IMG/VR virus record: IMGVR_UViG_3300023301_000152
Span: 1 to 20,241 of that record
Strand: one strand, 5' to 3'
Source: a virus
Length of the DNA: 20,241 nucleotides
In this document: positions 8,774 to 16,150 of the stretch, one piece after another
How positions within the stretch are numbered: position 1 is the stretch's first letter
How the letters are laid out: the number at the start of each line of letters is the position of its first letter
Position numbers and translations under genes: made by a program
The notes under the pieces: model-generated
Databases searched by the model: none
Told to the model about the DNA's origin: nothing
The model's input: the letters and a program-made list of their open reading frames with translations, nothing else

Positions 8774-8908
8774 AATTTTTGTTTTAGATTTTTTAGTAAA
8801 TAATTGTTTTTAAAAAATCCCAAAACTTCACTACCATTGGCTGTTAGGTTGTAGGGGGGCAACATAAAATAAATAAAAATCTAGCTGTTAGCGGCATTGC
8901 CAGCTTAA
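8774..8908 (-). promoter_or_regulatory. Leader region of the major capsid gene
   Basis: This 135-base gap is the longest between genes in the window. It is A/T-rich with a C6-run on the minus strand inside a 4-bp GTTG/CAAC hairpin near 8850-8866. The last ~40 bases before the ATG are A/T only apart from a few bases, ending in AAAACAAAAATT, the type of A-rich start context seen in Bacteroidota. I see no exact TAnnTTTG promoter box. The length and isolation suggest a capsid-specific promoter or a stabilising 5' UTR, but neither is shown. Confidence 0.4.
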
Positions 8909-8909
8909 C
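8871..8909 (-). terminator. Possible weak terminator after the scaffold-like gene
   Basis: On the minus strand the end of the scaffold-like gene can fold as GUUAAGC / GCUAAC around an inner GGC-AAU-GCC, about nine pairs with two one-base bulges (8887-8909). An alternative AGCUG/CAGCU stem sits nearer the T-run. A UUUUUAUUUAUUUU tract follows. The bulges and the gap before the U-tract make it weaker than the other three terminators. Confidence 0.35.
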
Positions 8910-9934
8910 TACCTAGACAAACTCGCCATGAGTCCTTTAGATGCATCTGCGCCACCAGCTGTGCCCTTTTTCTGGGCTTTAACGATGTCTGCTCCGGAGC
9001 TCTTGTCAGGACGAGATTTAAACTCATCGACAACGGAACGTACACCATCGCTATAAGATGATCCATTAGAGGTCTTCTTACTTATTTCATCGAAGTAAGC
9101 TTCCATCATGGCCGTCCTAGCTAGTGCTTTTTTATCAGATTGCAACTTCTGGATATAATCACCCGAGGTTACTCTTTTGTAAGCTTCCTCGATCTTTTCC
9201 TTTTCAGGAACGATACCAAAGAAATTCTTACTCTTGAAGATTTCTGCAAATTCATTCTGCAGAGTCTCTTTATCGGTTTTTTGCTGAGCTTCCGTTCTTT
9301 CCGTACGGGATTTCTCAACATCACTTTTTACTTTTAACGCTGGATCTAATACAGCTGTTTTTAACTCACCTCGCAGCTTGTCGGCTCTTAGATCTAATTG
9401 TTTAGAATCTATAAGCTCTTGAATTTTATCATTGATCTCATACTGAGTATCTTCATCAGCAAGCTTCTTTCCTTCACCCCTGGCAACAGCCTCATACTCT
9501 CTACGCATAAGGGTTTCGTCATTCGTGATAGTCTGATCAAGCAAGGGGCCATAGAATTCAATCTGATTCTCCGCAGAGGTTAATTCTGTTTCCTCCGAAG
9601 CAGTCTCATCGACAGCATCCGATTTATTCAAGAAGCTTTTCAGTTCTTCAACCGTCTGGTAGTCTGTACCGAGCTTAGCATTTAAATCAGCAAGATCATC
9701 TTCCGTAACCGTAGGGCCTCCTTCTGGAACCTCATCTTCTTTCTTCTCTTGAAAAAGAGGGGAATCCGCTTCTGCAGCTTCATCCACTTCAGGAGTAGCT
9801 ACTTTTTGCTCATTTGCCAATCCGTCGTAATCGGAGTAATCTTCTTCTTCTTCCTGATTATCTTCCGGATTGTAATTGAAGATATCATTTAAATCTTCGT
9901 TTGAGTTGTTCGTTTGTTCTTGTTCTTTTGCCAT
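8909..9934 (-). CDS. Capsid scaffold-like protein
   Basis: This 341-residue protein lies between the portal and the capsid genes, the usual place of a scaffolding protein. The first ~125 residues are very acidic and disordered-looking (DNQEEEEDYSDYDG, many Glu/Asp). Residues ~125-300 are charged and helical, consistent with coiled coil (ETLQNEFAEIFKSKNFF, EKEKIEEAYKRVTSG). The C-terminus is short and basic (DIVKAQKKGTAGGADAS, ending SLSR), the part that in known scaffolds contacts the shell. It has no protease catalytic motif, and no separate prohead protease gene is in the window, so any maturation protease would have to be elsewhere or host-supplied. Scaffold is inferred from position and composition. 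A virion-internal core or cargo protein is the alternative. Confidence 0.65.
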   Translation of the reverse strand: MAKEQEQTNNSNEDLNDIFNYNPEDNQEEEEDYSDYDGLANEQKVATPEVDEAAEADSPLFQEKKEDEVPEGGPTVTEDDLADLNAKLGTDYQTVEELKSFLNKSDAVDETASEETELTSAENQIEFYGPLLDQTITNDETLMRREYEAVARGEGKKLADEDTQYEINDKIQELIDSKQLDLRADKLRGELKTAVLDPALKVKSDVEKSRTERTEAQQKTDKETLQNEFAEIFKSKNFFGIVPEKEKIEEAYKRVTSGDYIQKLQSDKKALARTAMMEAYFDEISKKTSNGSSYSDGVRSVVDEFKSRPDKSSGADIVKAQKKGTAGGADASKGLMASLSR

Positions 9935-9953
9935 TTCTTTAATATTATGTTAA

Positions 9954-9961
9954 CAAATCTA
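9954..9961 (-). promoter_or_regulatory. Possible Bacteroidota -7 promoter box upstream of scaffold/capsid genes
   Basis: The minus strand reads TAGATTTG, an exact match to the TAnnTTTG -7 consensus known for Bacteroidota primary sigma factor. It lies in the 61-base gap after the portal gene, and initiation a few bases downstream would give a leader of roughly 10-15 bases before the ATG at 9934. I see no good TTG element at the -33 position, and an 8-base match in AT-rich DNA can arise by chance. Confidence 0.3.
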
Positions 9962-9995
9962 TGAATTTAATTATTAGGAATTGAGGGTTAGTCGA

Positions 9996-12233
9996 TTATT
10001 TCCCTTTATCGCTCTTTTTTTCGTCTTCCTCTTTAGCTAGTTCCGCAGCTAATTGAAGCTCATCAGAATCGTTTTTCATATTGGTGCTTTTGGACTTACT
10101 GTCCGCATAAATATTCGCTACTTGTATTTCAGTATCATTTCCTTCTCTGGATTTAAGGATATCAGTGTCAATAATAGCTTGCTTAGCAGCAGCTTCAGCT
10201 TTAGCTTGTTCTGCTCCTGCAGCCTCAGCAGCTTCACGTATTTTTTCCATAGAGTTTACCATCCTTTGGAATACCGCTTTCTTTTCAGAAGCGGATTCCC
10301 CTTCGAATACTTCAATTAATCCCATAACCATATCTGGAGTGTTTCCAGCAGATCCTAAGGCTCTGTCTGCAGCAGCATCAATTCTGTCTGCAGCAGCCTT
10401 ATCTTTCCTGGAATCAGCAAGAAAAAGTCCAAGGTCAGCTTCAAAGAAATCTTTATACAGCTTGATAAACTTCGTCTTCATTTCCCCGAAGATATAAGTG
10501 ATCACTTCTCCTTCAGGATAATCCTGGCGCATCTTAACCAATACTTTTTCAAGCAATGCCTGAATAAATTCATCAAAGGGAGTATAGATCACTTCCGTTC
10601 TGGCAGCACTTCCACGAATAGCAGCATCCGTTCCATTGGCAGTCTGGTATTGTCCAACATTCCCTTCACGCTCTGGGGATATTCCCACAAATTTACTGGC
10701 GAGGTCTTCAATAACAGCAAGGCCATTAAAGAGATCTTGAATCACACCTTTTTGAGAGAGGTCCATCGAGGAAAATTGGTTGAATCCATTTTTAGAAGCG
10801 CCTTTGTCTTTGGAGTTAAAAAACATCATCTTATCTTTCTTAACGTGATGCATTACCTTATTTAAACCGGCATTGTAACTACCTTTAGAAAAAGCTTTGG
10901 GAGTCTGAGCCACATCATATAGCAATACGCGGCTATCTCCAGAATGTTTAAAAGCCAATCTTATTTCAAATAAAGCTTCTGAAGCTAGTTGCTGTAATTG
11001 GTATAATTTTGCAGCGACAGATTTTATCTGAGAGGTGCCAGTGACATTATCCCTAACAATAGAGATCACAGGGAGAATGCATCCATAAGGATCCTCAACA
11101 GTAGAGAATCGTTGCTTCATTAATCCCCAGGAGACACAGACCTCAGGCCCAATCATAACACAGTGTCTTGGCATTTCTCCTTCGATTTTCTCCAGCTCAT
11201 CTTTATCACGGATTTCTTTATCCTTCACTTTTTTAAGAAGAGCTTCCCCGGTAAATTTATCTTTTTTCTTTTTGAAAGTTACAGTCTTTGCAGATTTCCA
11301 CATTGCCGATATCAACCGTATGCGGCCAATCTTATTTGTCGTCTGGTACCATCCATCATATTTGTAAGTCGTAGATAAAGACTCACTATCCTCCCTACTG
11401 GAACTGTTTACAGATCCAGCATCTTCAAACATTTTCTTGACCTGAGCTTTCTTCTGGGGAGTCAGCTTATAGCTGTTATATACTTCATTCTCTGTAAGCC
11501 AGTAATTCTCAAAGAAATATTCGTGATCATCTTGCACCACTTTGTAAGGATCGATATCGTAATCAGCATCTAACGGATGCACCTTTCTGATGGAAGTGTG
11601 TCCTTTGGTTTTGTCGATTACCGCATGAGCTCTATCGACAACACAGTAATCTACAAACAGTTCTTTGAATTTGTTTTTCTCTTTCCGGACATCCAGAAAG
11701 AAGTCCATTAATTTATCCGCGACATCTTCAGCAATAGTCTTAAAGTCTTTCTCAAAAAACTCTTCCACATCTTCGGGAAGTTGCATATCAGGATTCTCGG
11801 TCTTTGCTTCAAAGCCTAAATCCGGTTGCACATCTTTTGAATAGCTTCTCATTATTTCTTCAGAGAGCATTGCTAGTTTATCGTTGTACTTCTTGTTCTT
11901 GGATTTTTTGTCTACCACATAGGTTTTTCTACGAATAGGCCTAAGAAGATACTCCCCTACAATCTGTTCAATCTTCGTTTGTATAAGGGGATATACGATA
12001 TACTCAATTCCGAGATCAGTGCCATTAGGACAAGTGATAGCTTTTGCGAGCTTCATTTCCTCCGGACTCAATTCTGCATTATACCCACGATAATATTTGA
12101 GCATATTCTTACGCTCATCTTTGTAGATACTAGAAGAGGAAAAAGAAGCAAATGCTTGGGGATGGAGTTTATGCCATTCCTCGTCTTTTTTACTATCTGG
12201 AATGCTTTGGTCGGGGATGGGTAGAAGACTCAT
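9996..12233 (-). CDS. Portal protein
   Basis: This 745-residue protein sits directly after the large terminase, and its size fits large podovirus portals. The N-terminal part (residues ~30-110) includes KDERKNMLKYYRGYN and then YIVYPLIQTKIEQIVGEYLL, where a portal 'wing/clip' region begins in related phages. The centre carries an R/K-rich helix (FKKKKDKFTGEALLKK) and a segment reading SVAAKLYQLQQLASEALFEI, typical of long portal helices. Residues ~640-745 are an Ala/Glu/Lys coiled-coil tail (AAEAAGAEQAKAEAAAKQA), compatible with a barrel inside the head. Twelve copies should form the unique vertex for DNA passage and for docking the terminase and neck proteins. The start ATG at 12233 lies 23 bases past the terminase stop. 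The assignment is well supported by order, length and composition. Confidence 0.85.
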   Translation of the reverse strand: MSLLPIPDQSIPDSKKDEEWHKLHPQAFASFSSSSIYKDERKNMLKYYRGYNAELSPEEMKLAKAITCPNGTDLGIEYIVYPLIQTKIEQIVGEYLLRPIRRKTYVVDKKSKNKKYNDKLAMLSEEIMRSYSKDVQPDLGFEAKTENPDMQLPEDVEEFFEKDFKTIAEDVADKLMDFFLDVRKEKNKFKELFVDYCVVDRAHAVIDKTKGHTSIRKVHPLDADYDIDPYKVVQDDHEYFFENYWLTENEVYNSYKLTPQKKAQVKKMFEDAGSVNSSSREDSESLSTTYKYDGWYQTTNKIGRIRLISAMWKSAKTVTFKKKKDKFTGEALLKKVKDKEIRDKDELEKIEGEMPRHCVMIGPEVCVSWGLMKQRFSTVEDPYGCILPVISIVRDNVTGTSQIKSVAAKLYQLQQLASEALFEIRLAFKHSGDSRVLLYDVAQTPKAFSKGSYNAGLNKVMHHVKKDKMMFFNSKDKGASKNGFNQFSSMDLSQKGVIQDLFNGLAVIEDLASKFVGISPEREGNVGQYQTANGTDAAIRGSAARTEVIYTPFDEFIQALLEKVLVKMRQDYPEGEVITYIFGEMKTKFIKLYKDFFEADLGLFLADSRKDKAAADRIDAAADRALGSAGNTPDMVMGLIEVFEGESASEKKAVFQRMVNSMEKIREAAEAAGAEQAKAEAAAKQAIIDTDILKSREGNDTEIQVANIYADSKSKSTNMKNDSDELQLAAELAKEEDEKKSDKGK

Positions 12234-12256
12234 TATTAGGGGGTTTGTTAAATATA

Positions 12257-14437
12257 TTAATTTTTATTGATATTTTTGTGTATTTCGTTCAAAGTAAATG
12301 ACATTACGTCCTGGTCATATTTATCAAAGATAGCGTCACGCTCCTGTTTTATCTTATCTTCATAGGATAATTGATTGTTCTGGTATTCGTCTTTCTGAAC
12401 ACCAACTAAGTCATATTCAGGATCGAATATAGATTTCTTTTCTTCATATCCATAAGGATCGCCATTTTTCTCTTTGTATTGGTCTTGATAGCTTTTAAAA
12501 ACCATCTGGCCATCTTCCATTACCCAGGAAGAGAACTCCTCCAAAGGATCTGTATAACCCTCTTCATCTTCAATACCATCGGTAAGCTCGGTAAACATAT
12601 CCAGCTTATAGGCTAGTACCATTCCGTAAGCAGAAGCTAAATCGGCATTCTCATCCCCAAAGTCAATTAGGTGGTTTAATATTTCCTCGAACCATATCTT
12701 ATTCCAGTTCTCATTGACTTCTTTCTGTAGAAGCTTAGTGATAAACCTATGTGCATATTGGTTCGGCATTTTCAATCCATAAGTATTGACCGCTTTGGAA
12801 TTATATCCTGAGGATTCCAGATCAGGGCGTTCCTTCAAGTGAGCCTCTCCCCCGATATCTAGGAAATAATTTTTGATTAGAATTTTAGTATGCTCCAGGA
12901 GCATCTTAGTATCATAATATACAGCCAATCTAAAGGTAGCAGAATAGAACTCATCATCATTGTCAGAGCCACCACGATCTAATAGATATGCGATAGGCAT
13001 ATCATAAGGCTGGTTAATTCCGCAGAATACGCGATATACAACGGTAGCCCCCAGGGAACCTTTCCCCTCAGCAACCTCATCATCATAACTATCACAACCG
13101 ATGATATCAGGATTGTAAGGGAGTTTAGAATGATCTATAGGATCCAGGATCTTTTTGATGGTTCCTAGTTTTTCGTCCTCGACGAAAACTAGCTTAGACT
13201 TTCTCTGGAAGTGTATTTTATCTCGCTCCTTTAGGTTTTTAGCGCGGGAGACAAGTTTTAAAGTCTGCTCATCTTTAGTGATCCATTCCAGAGTACCTGT
13301 CTTTTGCAAGTATGGAGAGGAATCAAGCCTTGTAGTTTGAGCATTTAATTTCTTGCGGTTAAGTAAGCCTCCAGAGTTCTTTATAAAGATATCAGATTCT
13401 TTCAGTGGGTAGAACTGTATGTGTTTTACATATCCTTCAGATCCTTCTTTAAGAGCTCTTTCTTTCAGGATATGTTTTAAAGCTTCCTTGCTGTTGGTTT
13501 TCCCTGTTCTAAAGTCAAAGAAAGAAACAGATTTTCCAGTCTCCTCATCCGGAACGCCATCCCCAGGGAAGTAATCAGTAGCAGAAATAAATACCTTTTT
13601 AAGTCCGTAAAGCTCTGGCTTAGACCAGAGAGTTTTATATCCTTTGGATCCCTTGTCGATATCTCCTCCCGTTCCATAGACCAGTGGCGTACCAAAGAAG
13701 ATACTCCCTTCTTTGAAGCAAGGTTCTGTAGATTGGAAAGCTGCGATGAGGTCCATAAATAACCCAGCTTCTTCAAAGATTGCTATGGATAAAGATTTTC
13801 CTTCAAATCCTGTTGGCTTAGAGTACATCGTTTTCATGTACATACTAGACTTCATTCCAATCTCAACATCCTGCTTATTCTCTTTATACTTGTAGCTCAA
13901 TCGGATCTCATCCGTATTTCTAACGCTGATAGATGCCCTGTACTCTGGGCGTATATTGTCGAGAAGGTATTGCACTTTCTCGTAGAAATCCTGAGCCTTA
14001 TCATCTTGTCCTGCGGCAACGCCAATCTTATTTTCGAGATACATAAGAAGCTCATAGGCACAAATGGCAGAACCGAACCAGGAAAGTCCTACCCTTCGGG
14101 GTTTCCCGATAATAAGTCCGTGCTTATTTTTTTTGGCACCATCAAACTCATCATACATTCTACGGTCAAGTTCCCTGTAGAATGGAGAGCCTTTTGATTT
14201 TCTTGTAGCTCCAGGTTCCAATAACTCAATATTTGCCATATTGAGGTAGAAGTAATGTACCCCTGTAAGTTTAGGCATATCAGGGCGAGGCTTATATCCT
14301 TCCAGACATCTTCGATCTTGTTCATCCCAGAAATCATCATACGCGAGAGTACCCGGTTTGAAGTCGGGCATTTCGGTATTGATAAGCGGCTTGTATAAAG
14401 AACTGTCAAACCTGTTCCAGTCGATGTTTAATTTCAT
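12257..14437 (-). CDS. terL: Terminase large subunit (ATPase and nuclease)
   Basis: This 726-residue protein is the DNA-packaging motor. The ATPase half shows a deviant Walker A (GKPRRVGLSW, residues 111-120), Walker B with catalytic acid (IAIFEEAG, 218-225) and a coupling motif (FFGT, 247-250). The RNase H-fold nuclease half shows motif I with Asp449 (IIGCDSYDDE), a probable motif II acid near Glu515 (LLEHTK) and motif III with Asp599 (ENADLASAYGM). The motif I tail GKGSLGATVVYR resembles that of crAss-like and other Bacteroidota phage terminases. The C-terminal ~110 residues are acidic and charged. It cuts the concatemer and pumps DNA through the portal encoded next. A terminator-like hairpin lies just upstream, so the gene may have its own promoter. 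All key residues are present, so it looks intact. Confidence 0.93.
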   Translation of the reverse strand: MKLNIDWNRFDSSLYKPLINTEMPDFKPGTLAYDDFWDEQDRRCLEGYKPRPDMPKLTGVHYFYLNMANIELLEPGATRKSKGSPFYRELDRRMYDEFDGAKKNKHGLIIGKPRRVGLSWFGSAICAYELLMYLENKIGVAAGQDDKAQDFYEKVQYLLDNIRPEYRASISVRNTDEIRLSYKYKENKQDVEIGMKSSMYMKTMYSKPTGFEGKSLSIAIFEEAGLFMDLIAAFQSTEPCFKEGSIFFGTPLVYGTGGDIDKGSKGYKTLWSKPELYGLKKVFISATDYFPGDGVPDEETGKSVSFFDFRTGKTNSKEALKHILKERALKEGSEGYVKHIQFYPLKESDIFIKNSGGLLNRKKLNAQTTRLDSSPYLQKTGTLEWITKDEQTLKLVSRAKNLKERDKIHFQRKSKLVFVEDEKLGTIKKILDPIDHSKLPYNPDIIGCDSYDDEVAEGKGSLGATVVYRVFCGINQPYDMPIAYLLDRGGSDNDDEFYSATFRLAVYYDTKMLLEHTKILIKNYFLDIGGEAHLKERPDLESSGYNSKAVNTYGLKMPNQYAHRFITKLLQKEVNENWNKIWFEEILNHLIDFGDENADLASAYGMVLAYKLDMFTELTDGIEDEEGYTDPLEEFSSWVMEDGQMVFKSYQDQYKEKNGDPYGYEEKKSIFDPEYDLVGVQKDEYQNNQLSYEDKIKQERDAIFDKYDQDVMSFTLNEIHKNINKN

Positions 14438-14446
14438 AGGTGGGGG

Positions 14447-14486
14447 CCTAAAATATAAAAGACACCGCTGCTTTCACAACGATGCC
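14447..14486 (-). terminator. Intrinsic terminator upstream of terL
   Basis: On the minus strand a 10-bp stem forms between GGCAUCGUUG and CAGCGGUGUC around the 6-base loop UGAAAG. It uses three G-U wobbles in RNA of this strand and is followed by UUUUAUAUUUU. The complementary strand would have A-C mismatches instead, so the element is specific to leftward transcription. It lies 33 bases past the stop of the 201-residue gene. Confidence 0.75.
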
Positions 14487-14518
14487 TCAGGGAAACAAAA
14501 GAACAACTTTAAATATTT

Positions 14519-15124
14519 TCATCGTATCTGATTATAAAAAGATGTATTCTTTGAGATTTTCTGCTCTAAGCGCGAAAGTGAATATCCGTTCTTAGTTGTT
14601 GGAGCATCTTCATAGAGATCCTTCCCTTCATTTTGTTTTTCGTAAAGTTTTATATCCTCATTGATTTTTCGCAAAGAGGTAGCAATCACTGCGGGATTTT
14701 CAAAAATCATAGCTTCTCCATTGGCATCTTTGAGTTCATGGTGTTTATTGTAGTATTTCTCAGATTCCATAAATTCCTTCAGCTTACTGACTTTCCGCTG
14801 ATAATGTATTTGCCCTTCCACAATGGTAGGGTTGTATTGAAGATCGTCGTATTTGTTAAGGGCAACTTGAATTTTCTCCTGGTTCCAAACGAACTTATCC
14901 CGATCTCCAGTAACCTCTTCCATTGCTGCACGAGGTCTGTCTGTAGTACCGTAATTCCTCTTTGGAGATAAGTGATCTACAACAAGGGCAATAGCTGTTA
15001 AACATTCCAGTCCTAAGGTAGGGTCGTCCAGAACATCACGAAAAGCTTTGATAGCATAAATACCATCCTGAGTATCTGAAATATCCAGAAGCCCGGTTTT
15101 CTTAATGATCTTTGTCAAATACAT
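14519..15124 (-). CDS. Terminase-adjacent protein, small terminase candidate
   Basis: This 201-residue soluble protein lies immediately upstream of the large terminase, where the small terminase subunit is usually found. Residues ~15-55 are helical (DGIYAIKAFRDVLDDPTLG, LTAIALVVDHLSP). A conserved-looking basic patch RNYGTTDRPRAAMEE (57-70) follows. Residues ~80-175 are charged helices consistent with an oligomerising coiled coil, ending near NGYSLSRLEQKISK. No clear helix-turn-helix is visible, so the DNA-recognition role is inferred from position and helical character. I have a sense that this pattern recurs beside TerL in large Bacteroidota phages, but I cannot verify it here. Terminators lie on both sides. 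The start ATG is only 4 bases past a TATATTTG box, so a short or leaderless mRNA is possible. Confidence 0.55.
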   Translation of the reverse strand: MYLTKIIKKTGLLDISDTQDGIYAIKAFRDVLDDPTLGLECLTAIALVVDHLSPKRNYGTTDRPRAAMEEVTGDRDKFVWNQEKIQVALNKYDDLQYNPTIVEGQIHYQRKVSKLKEFMESEKYYNKHHELKDANGEAMIFENPAVIATSLRKINEDIKLYEKQNEGKDLYEDAPTTKNGYSLSRLEQKISKNTSFYNQIR

Positions 15125-15128
15125 TTAA

Positions 15129-15136
15129 CAAATATA
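15129..15136 (-). promoter_or_regulatory. Possible -7 promoter box beside the 201-residue gene
   Basis: The minus strand reads TATATTTG, matching TAnnTTTG, just after a terminator and 4 bases before the ATG. If used, transcription would begin at or near the start codon, giving a leaderless message. The surrounding TATATATA context makes chance matches likely, and no -33 TTG is obvious. Confidence 0.3.
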
Positions 15137-15141
15137 TATAA

Positions 15142-15172
15142 AAAAAGAAGCACCGATAGGGTACTTCTTTTT
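15142..15172 (-). terminator. Intrinsic terminator closing the chaperone/accessory block
   Basis: The stem arms are 15142-15154 and 15160-15172 (13 bases each) with a 5-base loop. On the minus strand the arms pair fully, using one U-G wobble, and the stem ends in a T7 tract. On the plus strand the same position is a C-A mismatch, so the hairpin is optimised for leftward transcripts. It begins two bases past the TAA of the 108-residue gene. Confidence 0.8.
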
Positions 15173-15174
15173 AT

Positions 15175-15501
15175 TTATTGGAAGAAAGGGGTTTCCTTAA
15201 ACTTTTTCAAATTTCTTTCTATCTGCCTTCGGCTTAGAAATACATCATATCGAGTGTTCAGAATTTCACAAATCTGATCAAATGTTTTCTCCGGATATGG
15301 ATATATCGTTTTTAAAAATTCAGCTAAGAATCCGCTTTTATAGACAGATTTTTCCTGATTTGTAATAAGGAGCGGATGAACTCTAAAAAAGATCTCCCCG
15401 TTCATATCACAAAGCCGAAGCTTTGCAATATGGGATTCCTCCAGCGCTTCTAAATGAGAAAGGCTGTCGATCCGTATGGTTGAGTCTTTTGTTATAATCA
15501 T
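15175..15501 (-). CDS. Small protein with possible C-terminal helix-turn-helix
   Basis: This 108-residue protein has a strand-rich N-terminus (residues 1-47, including HIAKLRLCDMNGEIFFRVHP). The helical C-terminus (FLAEFLKTIYPYP, then KTFDQICEILNTRYDVFLSR, 72-91, and RQIERNLKKF) reads like a helix-turn-helix with a basic recognition helix. It could be a small regulator or a packaging accessory; I do not recognise the family. It is the last gene before a terminator, 5 bases after the preceding stop, so it is probably co-expressed with the GroEL and KTSC genes. Confidence 0.5.
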   Translation of the reverse strand: MIITKDSTIRIDSLSHLEALEESHIAKLRLCDMNGEIFFRVHPLLITNQEKSVYKSGFLAEFLKTIYPYPEKTFDQICEILNTRYDVFLSRRQIERNLKKFKETPFFQ

Positions 15502-15506
15502 CAGTT

Positions 15507-15890
15507 CTAAGTTACTTTAAGGTCTATAGATTTCTTCTCCGATTTATCAACTTCAGGTTCCTGCTTTGCATTTTGCTTCGCGAATTCCTCTGCAGATTTC
15601 CTCACACGCTTATACAAGCTAGTCAAAGCACTTGGCATTGTCACACCAGGCATATTTTTTCTAACACGATTATAGATTTCCTTTTCTATGGAATCTATGT
15701 ATTCATTGTTTTTCAAAATCTTTGGCTGCAGCTCATTGAGGATATCTTCGTAGAAGATTTTAGGCACACTGCCTTCTTTTACGAATCCCTCCAGCTGCGT
15801 AGCAAACTGATCAAGGTGTTCATTGGACATTCCGATAAGATTTTGATAAGCCACCAACTCCGTGGTGGACATTGATTCTACTTTTTTCAT
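15507..15890 (-). CDS. Small helical charged protein, unknown function
   Basis: This 127-residue protein is almost entirely predicted helix. It has an N-terminal helix pair (residues ~8-45, TELVAYQNLIGMSNEHLDQF), a middle helix (NNEYIDSIEKEIYNRVRKNM) and a Lys/Glu-rich disordered tail after residue ~105. It has no membrane segment or catalytic motif. Its ATG overlaps the stop of the KTSC gene by 4 bases (ATGA), a classic coupled arrangement that fixes the start and suggests linked expression. Function is unknown. An accessory role in packaging or chaperone function is possible only from position. Confidence 0.5.
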   Translation of the reverse strand: MKKVESMSTTELVAYQNLIGMSNEHLDQFATQLEGFVKEGSVPKIFYEDILNELQPKILKNNEYIDSIEKEIYNRVRKNMPGVTMPSALTSLYKRVRKSAEEFAKQNAKQEPEVDKSEKKSIDLKVT

Positions 15891-16147
15891 GGGGCTTCGA
15901 TTTTATTTACCTTTAGGGTTAATGATTTTTTAAAATTCTTTGAGAAGTAAGCGCCTCTGCTCGGAGAGTCTTCCAACTTCTGGAACTTTGCTTGGGTTAC
16001 AGGCGTATAGCTATACACACTGTCATTGGCACGAAATTGAACGTAGAGAATCCCTTTTACAGGATTATAAGCTACTTCTTTCATCTGAGAACTCTCAGGA
16101 GTTGTGAATCTCGGCCAGCTGGGGTTGATAGGTACGATTTGATCCAT
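15887..16147 (-). CDS. KTSC-domain protein
   Basis: This 86-residue protein matches the KTSC pattern. It has a Ser-rich entry (residues ~18-22), a V-x-Y-N step (EVAYNPVKGILYVQF, 24-38), the Y-x-Y strand with Val-containing turn (SVYSYTPVTQAKFQKL, 43-58), and the 'S-x-G-x-F' exit (SPSRGAYFSKNFKK, 61-74). The KTSC domain is named for resemblance to the C-terminus of lysyl-tRNA synthetase. It is common as a stand-alone phage protein, but no biochemical role is established. It starts 3 bases after the GroEL stop and its stop overlaps the next start by 4 bases. Confidence 0.75.
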   Translation of the reverse strand: MDQIVPINPSWPRFTTPESSQMKEVAYNPVKGILYVQFRANDSVYSYTPVTQAKFQKLEDSPSRGAYFSKNFKKSLTLKVNKIEAP

Positions 16148-16150
16148 AGT

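Noticed and set aside
8850-8866. C-run hairpin in the capsid leader as a riboswitch or quadruplex
   Set aside because: Only one run of six C/G bases with a 4-bp stem is present; no multi-run quadruplex or known riboswitch core is visible.
10053-10497. Plus-strand open frames opposite the portal C-terminus
   Set aside because: They mirror the Ala-rich coiled coil of the portal and lack start context and domain features.
13477-13776. 99-codon minus-strand frame inside terL
   Set aside because: It overlaps the intact terminase ATPase region in another frame and resembles no known product.
14089-14409. 106-codon minus-strand frame inside the 5' end of terL
   Set aside because: It lies wholly within terL out of frame with no separate start signal and no recognisable motifs.
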